The notes below the pieces were generated by a model. It made no database searches. It was given only the letters and a program-made list of their open reading frames with translations, and was not told where the DNA came from. A stretch of 10,821 nucleotides of DNA, taken from assembly GCA_947462865.1 (NCBI GenBank), contig CANHRW010000047.1, positions 1 to 10,821 of the forward strand, read 5' to 3'. The stretch is from Bacteroidota bacterium. Lineage in GTDB: Bacteria > Bacteroidota > Bacteroidia > UKL13-3. The translations under genes and the position numbers were made by a program. Below, one piece after another: positions 1-6,412 of this stretch (positions are counted from its first letter, which is position 1; every line of letters starts with the position of its first letter).

Positions 1-1
1 A

Positions 2-979
2 CAGGCAAAACCTTGGCCAAAATCAGTCCGATATGGTACTTTGTGCATAGACAGTGCAGACAAAGTGAGTGTAGACTCCTATAAAACAACAGCATTATTG
101 GTTATTCAAAATGACAGCATATTGTATGAAAATTATAATGACAATGCAGGATTGACATACTTGAGTAATTCGTTTTCAATGGCTAAATCTATTCAATCTA
201 TTTTAATTGGGATTGCCTTGAAACAAAAATACATAGTCAGTGTAAACGACCCAATTCGCAAGTATTTACCTGAATTAGATTCAGTCAACTTTCACAAAAT
301 AGCAATTAAACACCTGCTTTGGATGGCCTCTGGTTTAGATTTTAATGAAACCTATTCCAATCCATTAGCATGGCCAGCAAAAGCATACTATGGAACAGCT
401 GTCAACGAAACTGTTTTGAATCCCAAAATAGTTGCAGCGCCTGGTACTTTATTTTCATATAAAGGAGGTGATACTCAGTTGTTAGGAATGTTATTAAAAA
501 AGGTTACAGGTAAAACGGTAGCTCAATTTGCTTCAGAAGAACTATGGTCTAAAATAGGCAGTGAGTTTACTGCAAAATGGGGAACCGACTTGCCCGATGG
601 TATGGAAAAAGTGAGTTGTTGTTTTTATGCAACTGCCCATGATTTTGCCAGAATTGGAAAGTTGTTGTTAAACCAAGGCAATTGGAATGGAATTCAACTA
701 CTCGATTCAAGCTATATTCAAGAGGCTGTAAGCCCATCTCTAATAAAAAATAGTGTTGGACTTCCAGTAGATTATTACGGTTATCAGTGGTGGTTAGCAA
801 CCTATAAAAACGAAAAAGTATTTTATGCGAGAGGTATTCTGGGTCAATATGTTTTTTGTGTACCCCGTCACAATTTGTTAATTGTTAGATTGGGACATCT
901 GAGGGCCAGTAAAACTAGGGATGAAATGCCAGCAGATGCAAAATTATATTTGAAAATTGCATTTAAATTTGCTAATTAA
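2..979 (+). CDS. serine hydrolase, beta-lactamase class C / NylB-like family (5' end outside window)
   Basis: The reading frame is open from base 2 with no stop upstream, so the N-terminus, including any signal peptide, lies outside the window. The TTG at 41 is probably not the start, because family-like sequence precedes it. Counting residues from that TTG, the nucleophile motif S-M-A-K is at 46-49 (SxxK, bases 176-187), F-S-Y-K-G-G-D at 138-144 supplies the second-motif tyrosine (Y140), and A-R-G-I-L-G-Q is at 263-269, where the third motif falls in 6-aminohexanoate-dimer-hydrolase-like members. The family covers esterases, amidases, peptidases and penicillin-binding-protein-like enzymes, and the substrate cannot be read from sequence. 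No class C Y-x-N or K-T-G motif is present, so this is not evidence of beta-lactam resistance. No clear terminator follows. The family call is secure; the specific role is unknown. Confidence 0.88.
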   Translation, partial: QAKPWPKSVRYGTLCIDSADKVSVDSYKTTALLVIQNDSILYENYNDNAGLTYLSNSFSMAKSIQSILIGIALKQKYIVSVNDPIRKYLPELDSVNFHKIAIKHLLWMASGLDFNETYSNPLAWPAKAYYGTAVNETVLNPKIVAAPGTLFSYKGGDTQLLGMLLKKVTGKTVAQFASEELWSKIGSEFTAKWGTDLPDGMEKVSCCFYATAHDFARIGKLLLNQGNWNGIQLLDSSYIQEAVSPSLIKNSVGLPVDYYGYQWWLATYKNEKVFYARGILGQYVFCVPRHNLLIVRLGHLRASKTRDEMPADAKLYLKIAFKFAN

Positions 980-1080
980 AATTAACTTTAACATTGTGCT
1001 TCAGTGGAAACTAGAAATTATTGAAAATCAGCCAATTTGGTAATATTTTGGTCATTTATACATAATAATAATGAATTGGC

Positions 1081-1111
1081 TTGTAAATATATCTTCAAGT
1101 CACTAATATTG
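1081..1111 (+). promoter_or_regulatory. candidate Bacteroidota-type promoter of the XRE gene
   Basis: TTG at 1081-1083, a 20-base spacer and TAATATTG at 1104-1111 fit the TTTG...TAnnTTTG pattern with one mismatch in the -7 box. Transcription would begin about 30 bases before the ATG at 1148. The assignment rests on pattern matching in AT-rich DNA and is weak. Confidence 0.3.
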
Positions 1112-1147
1112 GTGGAATGAAAGTAACTAAATAATCATCTTTGGCCC

Positions 1148-1522
1148 ATGCATTTAGGCTTAAGAATAAAAGTTGCTAGAATCAGTCGCAAGATAACCCA
1201 GGCAGAGTTAGCAGAAAAGATTAACAAAACTCGACCTCTCATTTCGAGCATTGAGCAGACTGGTAAGGTAAACTTTTACACCCTCAAAAAAATATGTGAT
1301 GTGCTTGGCCTGGACATCGATGTGTTGACTCAATCTACAGAAGACCTTGGCGTATTTACTTACAAAGGGGGCTCCGATTCAGTTTCAAAAGAGAAAATTA
1401 AAAGTTTAGAACAAGAAGTTGATTACCTAAAAAGGTTGGTTGAATCTCAAGCAGATTTAATTAGAACATTAAAAGGTTTGTCTTCCTCCTCTACTTCAGA
1501 AAAAATCAAGTTAAAAAAGTAA
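1148..1522 (+). CDS. XRE-family helix-turn-helix protein with C-terminal coiled coil
   Basis: This 124-residue protein has a Cro/C1-type DNA-binding domain at about residues 3-60. The helix-turn-helix core is T17-Q-A-E-L-A-E-K-I-N followed by the recognition-helix region R29-P-L-I-S-S-I-E. Residues 81-110 form a predicted coiled coil with heptad a/d positions I84, L87, V91, L94, V98, Q101, I105 and L108, which suggests a dimer or oligomer through the C-terminus. The tail is Ser- and Lys-rich, and no sensor or enzyme domain is present. The gene stands alone, 168 bases after the hydrolase and 90 bases before the HiPIP gene, on the same strand. It could regulate itself or the HiPIP gene, whose upstream region carries a perfect palindrome, but nothing in the sequence proves this. 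Transcriptional regulation is inferred from the fold. Confidence 0.88.
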   Translation: MHLGLRIKVARISRKITQAELAEKINKTRPLISSIEQTGKVNFYTLKKICDVLGLDIDVLTQSTEDLGVFTYKGGSDSVSKEKIKSLEQEVDYLKRLVESQADLIRTLKGLSSSSTSEKIKLKK

Positions 1523-1561
1523 TTGTTTGGTTTGTGTAGAAGTGTTCTAAATTATTTCTTC

Positions 1562-1594
1562 ATTGAAATTTCATGTAATCATTCTTTAATTTCG
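1562..1594 (+). promoter_or_regulatory. candidate promoter of the HiPIP gene
   Basis: ATTG at 1562-1565, a 21-base spacer and TAATTTCG at 1587-1594 match the Bacteroidota -33/-7 pattern, with one mismatch in the -7 box (TAnnTTTG). The expected transcription start, about 1601, falls inside the 18-bp palindrome, giving a leader of only about 12 bases. This is a pattern match only. Confidence 0.35.
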
Positions 1595-1611
1595 ATGTAA
1601 ATATTTACATC
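1594..1611. promoter_or_regulatory. perfect 18-bp palindrome, candidate operator
   Basis: GATGTAAATATTTACATC equals its own reverse complement over all 18 bases. It begins at the last base of the proposed -7 box and ends one base before the HiPIP ATG at 1613. This is where a repressor would block initiation; as RNA it could instead hide the start codon region. Its ATGT-N8-ACAT layout resembles operators described for PadR-type regulators, but other dimeric regulators use similar symmetry. The XRE protein encoded just upstream is the nearest candidate binder. Confidence 0.5.
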
Positions 1612-1612
1612 C

Positions 1613-1987
1613 ATGAAAAGAAAAGATTTTTTAAAAGTTTTTGCTGTAACTGCAGCTGCATCAACTGTAGTTTTATCAGCTTGTGGAGATGATCCTAAAG
1701 CTTCATCTTCTGACAGTACTGAAGGCACAACAGGTAATACAACAACTTCTGAACCAACTGCTGCCAAAGCAGATTGTAATGATTTGAGCGGATTAAGCGA
1801 AGCAGACATCAAACAAAGAGAATCTGTTAGCTATGTTGAGCTTTCTACTGATGCCGAAAAGAACTGTACAAATTGCAGGTTCTTCAAAGCGGCAGAAGAT
1901 GGGTCAGGATGTGGCTCTTGTCAATTGATTAAAGGGCCAGTTAGTCCAGAAGGTAATTGCAAATCTTGGTTTAAAAAAGATGCTTAA
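1613..1987 (+). CDS. high-potential iron-sulfur protein (HiPIP), predicted lipoprotein
   Basis: This 124-residue protein is a small periplasmic or surface electron carrier expected to hold one [4Fe-4S] cluster. The C-terminal half carries the HiPIP ligand pattern C85-x2-C88...C103...C116, with aromatic W119 nearby; C55 and C100 are additional cysteines. The N-terminus has a basic segment (K2-R-K-D-F-L-K), a hydrophobic stretch, and the lipobox L21-S-A-C24, so C24 is the likely lipidation site. A Ser/Thr-rich linker (about 30-50) separates it from the cluster domain. Many HiPIPs are Tat substrates; here R-K-D-F-L-K resembles the Tat motif but has a single arginine followed by lysine, so the export route is uncertain. 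The acidic G-D-D right after C24 recalls Bacteroidota surface-lipoprotein signals. The gene appears monocistronic, with a palindrome just before its start and a terminator overlapping its stop. The redox partner is unknown. Confidence 0.87.
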   Translation: MKRKDFLKVFAVTAAASTVVLSACGDDPKASSSDSTEGTTGNTTTSEPTAAKADCNDLSGLSEADIKQRESVSYVELSTDAEKNCTNCRFFKAAEDGSGCGSCQLIKGPVSPEGNCKSWFKKDA

Positions 1988-2014
1988 AAAAAAGCCACGC
2001 AAGTGGCTTTTTTT
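1987..2014 (+). terminator. intrinsic terminator of the HiPIP gene (GCAA tetraloop)
   Basis: Seven A plus GCCAC (1987-1998), loop GCAA (1999-2002) and GTGGC plus seven T (2003-2014) form a perfect 12-bp stem with a GNRA loop and a U-run. It starts at the stop codon. Because the stem is A-rich on one side and T-rich on the other, it could work in both directions. A near copy lies at 8823-8851. Confidence 0.9.
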
Positions 2015-2035
2015 ATGCCCTTGCTTTTCAATTAA

Positions 2036-3376
2036 ATGAGAACAATTAAATTAATTACGTGCCTGTTTGCAGTCTTTTTTTCGCAATTATTGAATGCACA
2101 AAACAAGACATTACTGGCAAAAACAGATAGTATTTACAGCTGGTTTGTCAATGAAAAATTTGAAGCCATACATCAACTCTTTAATATTGAAATGTCGAGA
2201 GTGTTAAAAGTAGATGAATTAGAAGCTACTTGGAGTCAAATTCAAGTCTTGTTTGGCATGCCCGTTGAAACCAAAGATAAAGTTGTCCAAAAAAACAAAG
2301 GCCTTACATTGGTGCGCATGCCCATCAAAACAGATAAGTCAGCCATGGTGCTTTCTTTGAGTTTTGATTCTTTAGAGCAGGTAGCAGGTTTGTTTTTATC
2401 TCCTGGTAAAATCAATTATACATCACCAGACTATGTTGATCCAGAAAAATTTGAAGAAAGAAAAATTCATTTTGGAGCACCTAATTATGCTGGTACAGGT
2501 ATATTAAGTTTGCCTAAATCAAGTACTAAATTACCTTTAATTTTGATTGTGCCTGGCTCAGGTCCTGTAGACAAAGACCTGAGTATTGGTTCAAATAAAA
2601 TCTATAAAGATTTAGCCTGGGGTTTTGCATCATCTGGAATTGCGGTATTTAGATACGACAAGCGAACACTCAACTACCAAGAAAAATTAATACAATCCGA
2701 TGCTACCGGAGAAAAATTTACAGTTAAAAATGAATACTTAGAAGACCTGAAAGCTATTTTTATGCAACTCAAAAAAAGGCCTGAAATAGATGCTGAAAAA
2801 ATAGTTTTGTTGGGTCACAGCCAAGGTGGGTATTTGATACCACTCATTCACCAAAAAATAAAAGGATTTGCTGGATATATATCATTAGCTGGTACACTCA
2901 GGGAAATACCAGAATTAGCCATGGAACAATTGAACTATTTAAATGCGCTAGATGCTACAAATTCAGATACTGCGCTATTGGCTTCTGTATTCAAACAAAT
3001 GTTTCAATCTACTCGTCATGAAGTTGTGAAAATGACTTCTAACAGCCAGGTAATGGGACCATATACACTTCATTATTGGCAATATTTAGCCAAATACAAT
3101 CCAAGGGTAGCAGTTTTAAAAATCAAGCAACCCATTTTGGTGCTGCAAGGCGAAAGGGATTACCAAGTTCCTTTGAAAGATTTTGAAATATGGAAAAGTA
3201 CGATAGGTGCCAAAAGCAATGCTAGCTTTTTGTCTTTCCCACAATTGAATCATTTGTTCATGGCTGGAGAAGGTCCTCCTAACCCATCAGAATACCTCAG
3301 CCCAGGAAATGTATCGAAGGATGTAGTTGAAGCAATTGTAAAATGGGTTCAAGCTAAATTTGCTCAGGAGAAATAG
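2036..3376 (+). CDS. secreted alpha/beta hydrolase with N-terminal DUF3887-like domain
   Basis: This 446-residue protein begins with a signal peptide, probably cleaved after L19-N-A (A21|Q22), so it acts outside the cytoplasm. Residues about 25-125 resemble DUF3887, a small domain often placed before hydrolases of this type. The alpha/beta-hydrolase domain spans about 140-446. V172-P-G-S-G-P is the oxyanion-loop region, G260-H-S-Q-G-G is the nucleophile elbow with S262, D375 in G-E-R-D is the likely acid, and H406 in L-N-H-L-F is the likely base, so the triad looks complete. It is probably a serine esterase or peptidase-like hydrolase of unknown substrate. The ATG lies only 21 bases after the HiPIP terminator, with no obvious promoter between. 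The 3' end overlaps the convergent dus gene by 23 bases. The family is secure; the substrate is not predictable. Confidence 0.9.
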   Translation: MRTIKLITCLFAVFFSQLLNAQNKTLLAKTDSIYSWFVNEKFEAIHQLFNIEMSRVLKVDELEATWSQIQVLFGMPVETKDKVVQKNKGLTLVRMPIKTDKSAMVLSLSFDSLEQVAGLFLSPGKINYTSPDYVDPEKFEERKIHFGAPNYAGTGILSLPKSSTKLPLILIVPGSGPVDKDLSIGSNKIYKDLAWGFASSGIAVFRYDKRTLNYQEKLIQSDATGEKFTVKNEYLEDLKAIFMQLKKRPEIDAEKIVLLGHSQGGYLIPLIHQKIKGFAGYISLAGTLREIPELAMEQLNYLNALDATNSDTALLASVFKQMFQSTRHEVVKMTSNSQVMGPYTLHYWQYLAKYNPRVAVLKIKQPILVLQGERDYQVPLKDFEIWKSTIGAKSNASFLSFPQLNHLFMAGEGPPNPSEYLSPGNVSKDVVEAIVKWVQAKFAQEK

Positions 3377-4361
3377 CAGGTGTATTTAGATAATGCGCTT
3401 CTATTTGGTCTAAAATTGACAATATGCCATCCAATTCTAAACAGCTTACCAGTTGTGTTCTAAAATCTTTAAAATGATCAAGCCCTTTGAAATAATGACT
3501 GTAATGAGGGCGCATTTCTAACAATCCAGGCCTTTCTGTTTTCCATTCAACCGATTTGAGCAAATGTTTTTTGCAAACCTGAACGCGCTCTTCAATGCCC
3601 GGTTGTTTTAACAATTCACCTGTTTTAAAATAATGTTTAATTTCATTGAATATCCATGGGTAGCCAATCGCTGCTCGTCCAATCATCATGCCATCTACCC
3701 CAAATTTGTTTTTATAAATCAATGCTTTTTCAGGTGAATCTATGTCGCCATTGCCAAATATTGGAATGTGTATTCTTGGATTGTTTTTTACTTTTTCTAT
3801 CCATGTCCAATCAGCTTCGCCTTTATACATTTGGGCTCGGGTTCTGGCATGAATGGTTAAAGCCTGAATGCCGATGTCTTGCAAACGTTCTGCAACATCC
3901 ATGATGTTGATACTGCTTTCGTCCCATCCCAATCTTGTTTTTACAGTAACTGGTAGTGAAGTAGATTTAATGACTGCATTTGTAAGCTGAACCATTTTGG
4001 GTAAATCTTTTAAAATACCAGCTCCAGCACCCTTACAGACCACTTTTTTAACTGGGCAACCAAAGTTAATATCTAACAAGTCTGGTCCTGTAGCATCTAC
4101 TATTTTGGCTGAAAGCATCATGGCTTCCTCATCTCCACCAAAAATTTGAATGCCTACAGGTCTTTCATAATCAAAAATATCCAGCTTTTTTTTGCTTTTG
4201 ATGGCATCTCTAATCAATCCCTCCGAAGAGATAAACTCAGTATACATCATATCTGCACCAGCATCTTTACATACCGCTCTGAAAGGAGGGTCGCTGACAT
4301 CTTCCATGGGTGCTAACAACAAAGGGAAGTCTCCCAGTTCTATTTTTCCAATTTTTACCAC
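3354..4361 (-). CDS. dusB: tRNA-dihydrouridine synthase (DusB-like)
   Basis: This FMN-dependent enzyme reduces specific uridines in the tRNA D-loop with NAD(P)H, in the cytoplasm. From the GTG at 4361 it has 335 residues. The TIM-barrel features are L-A-P-M-E-D-V at 16-22 (FMN region), N99-F-G-C-P with catalytic C102, K141 in V-K-T-R, H171 in I-H-A-R-T-R, G203-N-G-D-I, and G228-R-A-A-I-G-Y-P-W for phosphate binding. I chose the GTG at 4359-4361 over the GTG at 4383-4385 because the protein then begins M-V-K-I-G, like relatives I recall, and because the upstream GTG overlaps a perfect -7 promoter box. The gene is divergent from the CPBP-protease cluster and convergent with the hydrolase. The Dus family is certain; the DusB subtype is likely. 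Confidence 0.95.
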   Translation of the reverse strand: MVKIGKIELGDFPLLLAPMEDVSDPPFRAVCKDAGADMMYTEFISSEGLIRDAIKSKKKLDIFDYERPVGIQIFGGDEEAMMLSAKIVDATGPDLLDINFGCPVKKVVCKGAGAGILKDLPKMVQLTNAVIKSTSLPVTVKTRLGWDESSINIMDVAERLQDIGIQALTIHARTRAQMYKGEADWTWIEKVKNNPRIHIPIFGNGDIDSPEKALIYKNKFGVDGMMIGRAAIGYPWIFNEIKHYFKTGELLKQPGIEERVQVCKKHLLKSVEWKTERPGLLEMRPHYSHYFKGLDHFKDFRTQLVSCLELDGILSILDQIEAHYLNTPAISPEQI

Positions 4362-4384
4362 AATTGCATGCGTATATTGCAGCA

Positions 4385-4392
4385 CAAATATA
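4385..4392 (-). promoter_or_regulatory. -7 promoter box of dus
   Basis: Read on the minus strand, bases 4392 to 4385 are TATATTTG, an exact match to TAnnTTTG. A clear TTTG -33 box is not seen; only a TTG at 4411-4409 is present, with a short 16-base spacer. Transcription would start near 4378, giving a leader of roughly 17 bases before the GTG at 4361. On the plus strand, TATATTGC at 4373-4380 may serve the divergent gene, so the two promoters would nearly overlap. Confidence 0.45.
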
Positions 4393-4397
4393 CAAAG

Positions 4398-5339
4398 ATG
4401 ACAGCTACCAATTTTTTAAACGGAAACAGATTTTTGTTTTTCTTTTCAAGATTATTGATTTTGGCCGGAATGGTTCTGGTTTTTACTTCTATTTTTTCAT
4501 TGGCTGGGGTGTTTTTAATGAAAAGGACCATGGGTGTAGACTTGCTCCAACTGACAGAAGCCTTAGATCCGGCAACACAAAATGAACAATCCAAAATTGC
4601 ATTATTGTTTTTTCAGGCCTTTGCGGGTTCTATAGGTACTTTTTTGATTCCTTCCTTGTTATTTCCAAATGCTATTGGCAGAAAAGCAATCTCTTTTATT
4701 CGGGTGGTTTATCCGTTTAAGTTGTATTATTTGCTCATTGCTCCCTTGTTTATTTTAGCTGCAATGCCTTTAATTAATTGGCTCAATTTACTTAACCAAA
4801 GCGTTACATTCCCTGAGCAATTTAAAGCATTAGAAACAAGTTTGCGCGCAATGGAATTACAAGCTGAGGCCATCACCAAAATTTTAGTTCAATCTAATAC
4901 AACAACAGGTTTTTTAATCAGTTTATTGGTTGTAGCTGTGCTTCCTGCCATTACTGAGGAATTCTTTTTTAGAGGTATTTTGCAAAATTTCACCAGAATG
5001 TGCTTTTACAATAACCACCTTGCAATTTGGTTTACAGCCATTGTTTTTAGTGGCATTCATGGACAATTTTTTGGATTCATTCCAAGAGTGGTATTGGGTG
5101 CAGGCTTAGGTTATTTGTACTTGTATGCAGGAAATATATGGGTTGCCGTTTTGGCTCATTTTGTAAACAATACCATGGCACTCATTGCCTTTAACCTTTC
5201 TCAAAAATATCCAGATGTGCTTTTTTTCAGTGACCAATACCAGTTTCCTGTTTTGGTAACCATTTTAAGTTTTGTAAGCATTGCATTGTTTTTTTATTGG
5301 CAGCACAAATCGCAATACAGGCAATTGTTTCATGAATAA
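4398..5339 (+). CDS. CPBP-family (CAAX/Rce1-like) intramembrane glutamic protease
   Basis: This 313-residue polytopic membrane protein belongs to the CPBP (Abi/Rce1-like) family. Hydrophobic segments lie at about 14-40, 66-90, 107-130, 170-186, 206-222, 228-262 and 283-301. Motif 1 is E187-E-F-F-F-R192 (EExxxR), H221 sits in F-S-G-I-H, and motif 3 is H254-F-V-N-N258 (HxxxN), so the predicted catalytic set is intact. Substrates in bacteria are mostly unknown; prenyl-CAAX processing should not be assumed. The ATG at 4398 is preferred over the ATG at 4368 because a possible -7 box (4373-4380) lies between them, but the longer form cannot be excluded. It is the first gene of a tight cluster: its last eight bases are ATGAATAA, which also contain the start of the DUF2007 gene. 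Confidence 0.9.
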   Translation: MTATNFLNGNRFLFFFSRLLILAGMVLVFTSIFSLAGVFLMKRTMGVDLLQLTEALDPATQNEQSKIALLFFQAFAGSIGTFLIPSLLFPNAIGRKAISFIRVVYPFKLYYLLIAPLFILAAMPLINWLNLLNQSVTFPEQFKALETSLRAMELQAEAITKILVQSNTTTGFLISLLVVAVLPAITEEFFFRGILQNFTRMCFYNNHLAIWFTAIVFSGIHGQFFGFIPRVVLGAGLGYLYLYAGNIWVAVLAHFVNNTMALIAFNLSQKYPDVLFFSDQYQFPVLVTILSFVSIALFFYWQHKSQYRQLFHE

Positions 5340-5538
5340 CTGGCAAATAGTGTTCAGCTCACCATACACTTATGCTGCAGAGGTGGTAAAAAACAAATTG
5401 GAGGACGCAGGAATTATCAGCATCATTGTAAATAAAATTGATTCTTCTTATTTGAGTTTTGGTATGGCAGAGGTGTATTGCCTCAAACAAGATGTAGAAA
5501 AAGCAATGGCATGTATTAATTTGATAGATAATGAATAA
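5332..5538 (+). CDS. DUF2007-family small protein
   Basis: This 68-residue cytoplasmic protein starts W4-Q-I-V-F-S-S-P-Y and continues with a helix A15-A-E-V-V-K-N-K-L-E-D-A-G and a strand I29-I-S-I-I-V-N, matching the DUF2007 pattern of a small alpha/beta fold, sometimes labelled a putative signal-transducing protein related to PII/ACT-type folds. No catalytic residue set is evident and the function is unknown. The start is the ATG at 5332, which overlaps the protease stop codon; the frame extends further upstream, but only in a stretch that is the protease gene read in another frame. The stop overlaps the cdsA start by the same 8-base sequence, so production is probably translationally coupled on both sides. 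Its place between a membrane protease and CdsA hints at a membrane-homeostasis role, but this is inference from context. Confidence 0.85.
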   Translation: MNNWQIVFSSPYTYAAEVVKNKLEDAGIISIIVNKIDSSYLSFGMAEVYCLKQDVEKAMACINLIDNE

Positions 5539-6343
5539 TTTTTGGCAGCGTACGATAACTGGAACTGTATTTGTCAGTGCCATGGTCATTGCAACACTTT
5601 TTAGTGCTTGGAGCTTTTTGGCCTTGTTGTTTATGGTTAATTTTCTATGTTTATTAGAGTTTTATGAACTGATGTTGCCAGATAAATCGTGGTTAGAAAA
5701 ATACTTGGGTGTTATTGCAGGTTCTATTATTAACCTCATGTTTGCCTTGATCATTAAGAACGATTTGTCGTTGGCATGGTTTTACCATTTGATTCCTGTT
5801 TTCTTGGTCTTGTTTATTGTAAAATTATTTGAAAATACCGGAAATGAATTTGAAACTTTGGCCTTTCAGGTATTAGGGATTATGTACATTTCATTCCCAT
5901 TGAGTATGTTGGCCCATTTGGGATATTTCAATGCCTTGAGTTACAGTTTTACCTTGCCTTTGGGTATTTTTATTTTACAATGGTGTAGTGATACTTTTGC
6001 TTATTTAGCTGGAAGAGCATTTGGTAAACATAAATTATTTGAAAGAATCAGTCCTAAAAAAACATGGGAGGGACTAATTGGTTCACTCGTATTAACTGTT
6101 GGAGCTGCTTTTGTTATGGCTCATTTCTGGGACGACTTAAGCCGAACAGATTGGATGGTAGCAGGAGGCTTGGTGGTTATTTTTGGTAGTTTGGGCGACT
6201 TGGTAGAATCTTTATTAAAACGCAATATTGGCATCAAAGACAGTGGAACCTTTTTACCTGGTCATGGCGGCTTCTTGGATCGCTTTGATGGCATCTTTTT
6301 ATCGGTGCCAGCAGTGTATTTTTACCTCTTATTCAGCATCTAA
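5531..6343 (+). CDS. cdsA: phosphatidate cytidylyltransferase
   Basis: CdsA converts phosphatidic acid and CTP to CDP-diacylglycerol at the inner membrane, the branch point for phosphatidylserine/phosphatidylethanolamine and phosphatidylglycerol synthesis. The 270-residue protein is mostly transmembrane. The CdsA signature is complete at 227-251: S-L-L-K-R, then K236-D, then P243-G-H-G-G and D250-R251. Earlier conserved parts are C152-S-D-T-F-A-Y and S174-P-K-K-T-W-E-G. Length and architecture are normal for the shorter CdsA enzymes. The ATG at 5531 overlaps the DUF2007 stop by 8 bases. psd, a later step of the same pathway, lies downstream but is separated by the glutamate dehydrogenase gene. 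Confidence 0.97.
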   Translation: MNNFWQRTITGTVFVSAMVIATLFSAWSFLALLFMVNFLCLLEFYELMLPDKSWLEKYLGVIAGSIINLMFALIIKNDLSLAWFYHLIPVFLVLFIVKLFENTGNEFETLAFQVLGIMYISFPLSMLAHLGYFNALSYSFTLPLGIFILQWCSDTFAYLAGRAFGKHKLFERISPKKTWEGLIGSLVLTVGAAFVMAHFWDDLSRTDWMVAGGLVVIFGSLGDLVESLLKRNIGIKDSGTFLPGHGGFLDRFDGIFLSVPAVYFYLLFSI

Positions 6344-6412
6344 TATAAAGTTTCTGTTATTTATCAGAATTTCAATTAAGTTTGTCAAATTTTCAATATA
6401 AAAAACTAAGCA
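6344..6412 (+). other. cdsA-gdhA intergenic region with a weak inverted repeat
   Basis: This 69-base AT-rich gap holds TTCTG (6352-6356) and CAGAA (6365-6369) around an 8-base loop. The hairpin is too weak to call a terminator. TTTG at 6381-6384 could be a -33 element, but a matching -7 box at the right distance would collide with the gdhA start. I cannot assign a promoter here. Confidence 0.25.

Noticed and set aside
41..979. Possible beta-lactam resistance gene
   Set aside because: The SxxK motif and fold fit the beta-lactamase superfamily, but no class C Y-x-N or K-T-G motif is present and the Y-K-G-G and A-R-G-I-L-G-Q segments fit esterase or amidase-like members better.
1579..1812. Open frame of 77 codons on the minus strand over the HiPIP start
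   Set aside because: It is the complement of the well-supported HiPIP coding sequence, and its protein shows no family features.
3656..3904. Plus-strand frames inside dus
   Set aside because: They lie opposite a conserved enzyme gene and encode no recognisable domain.
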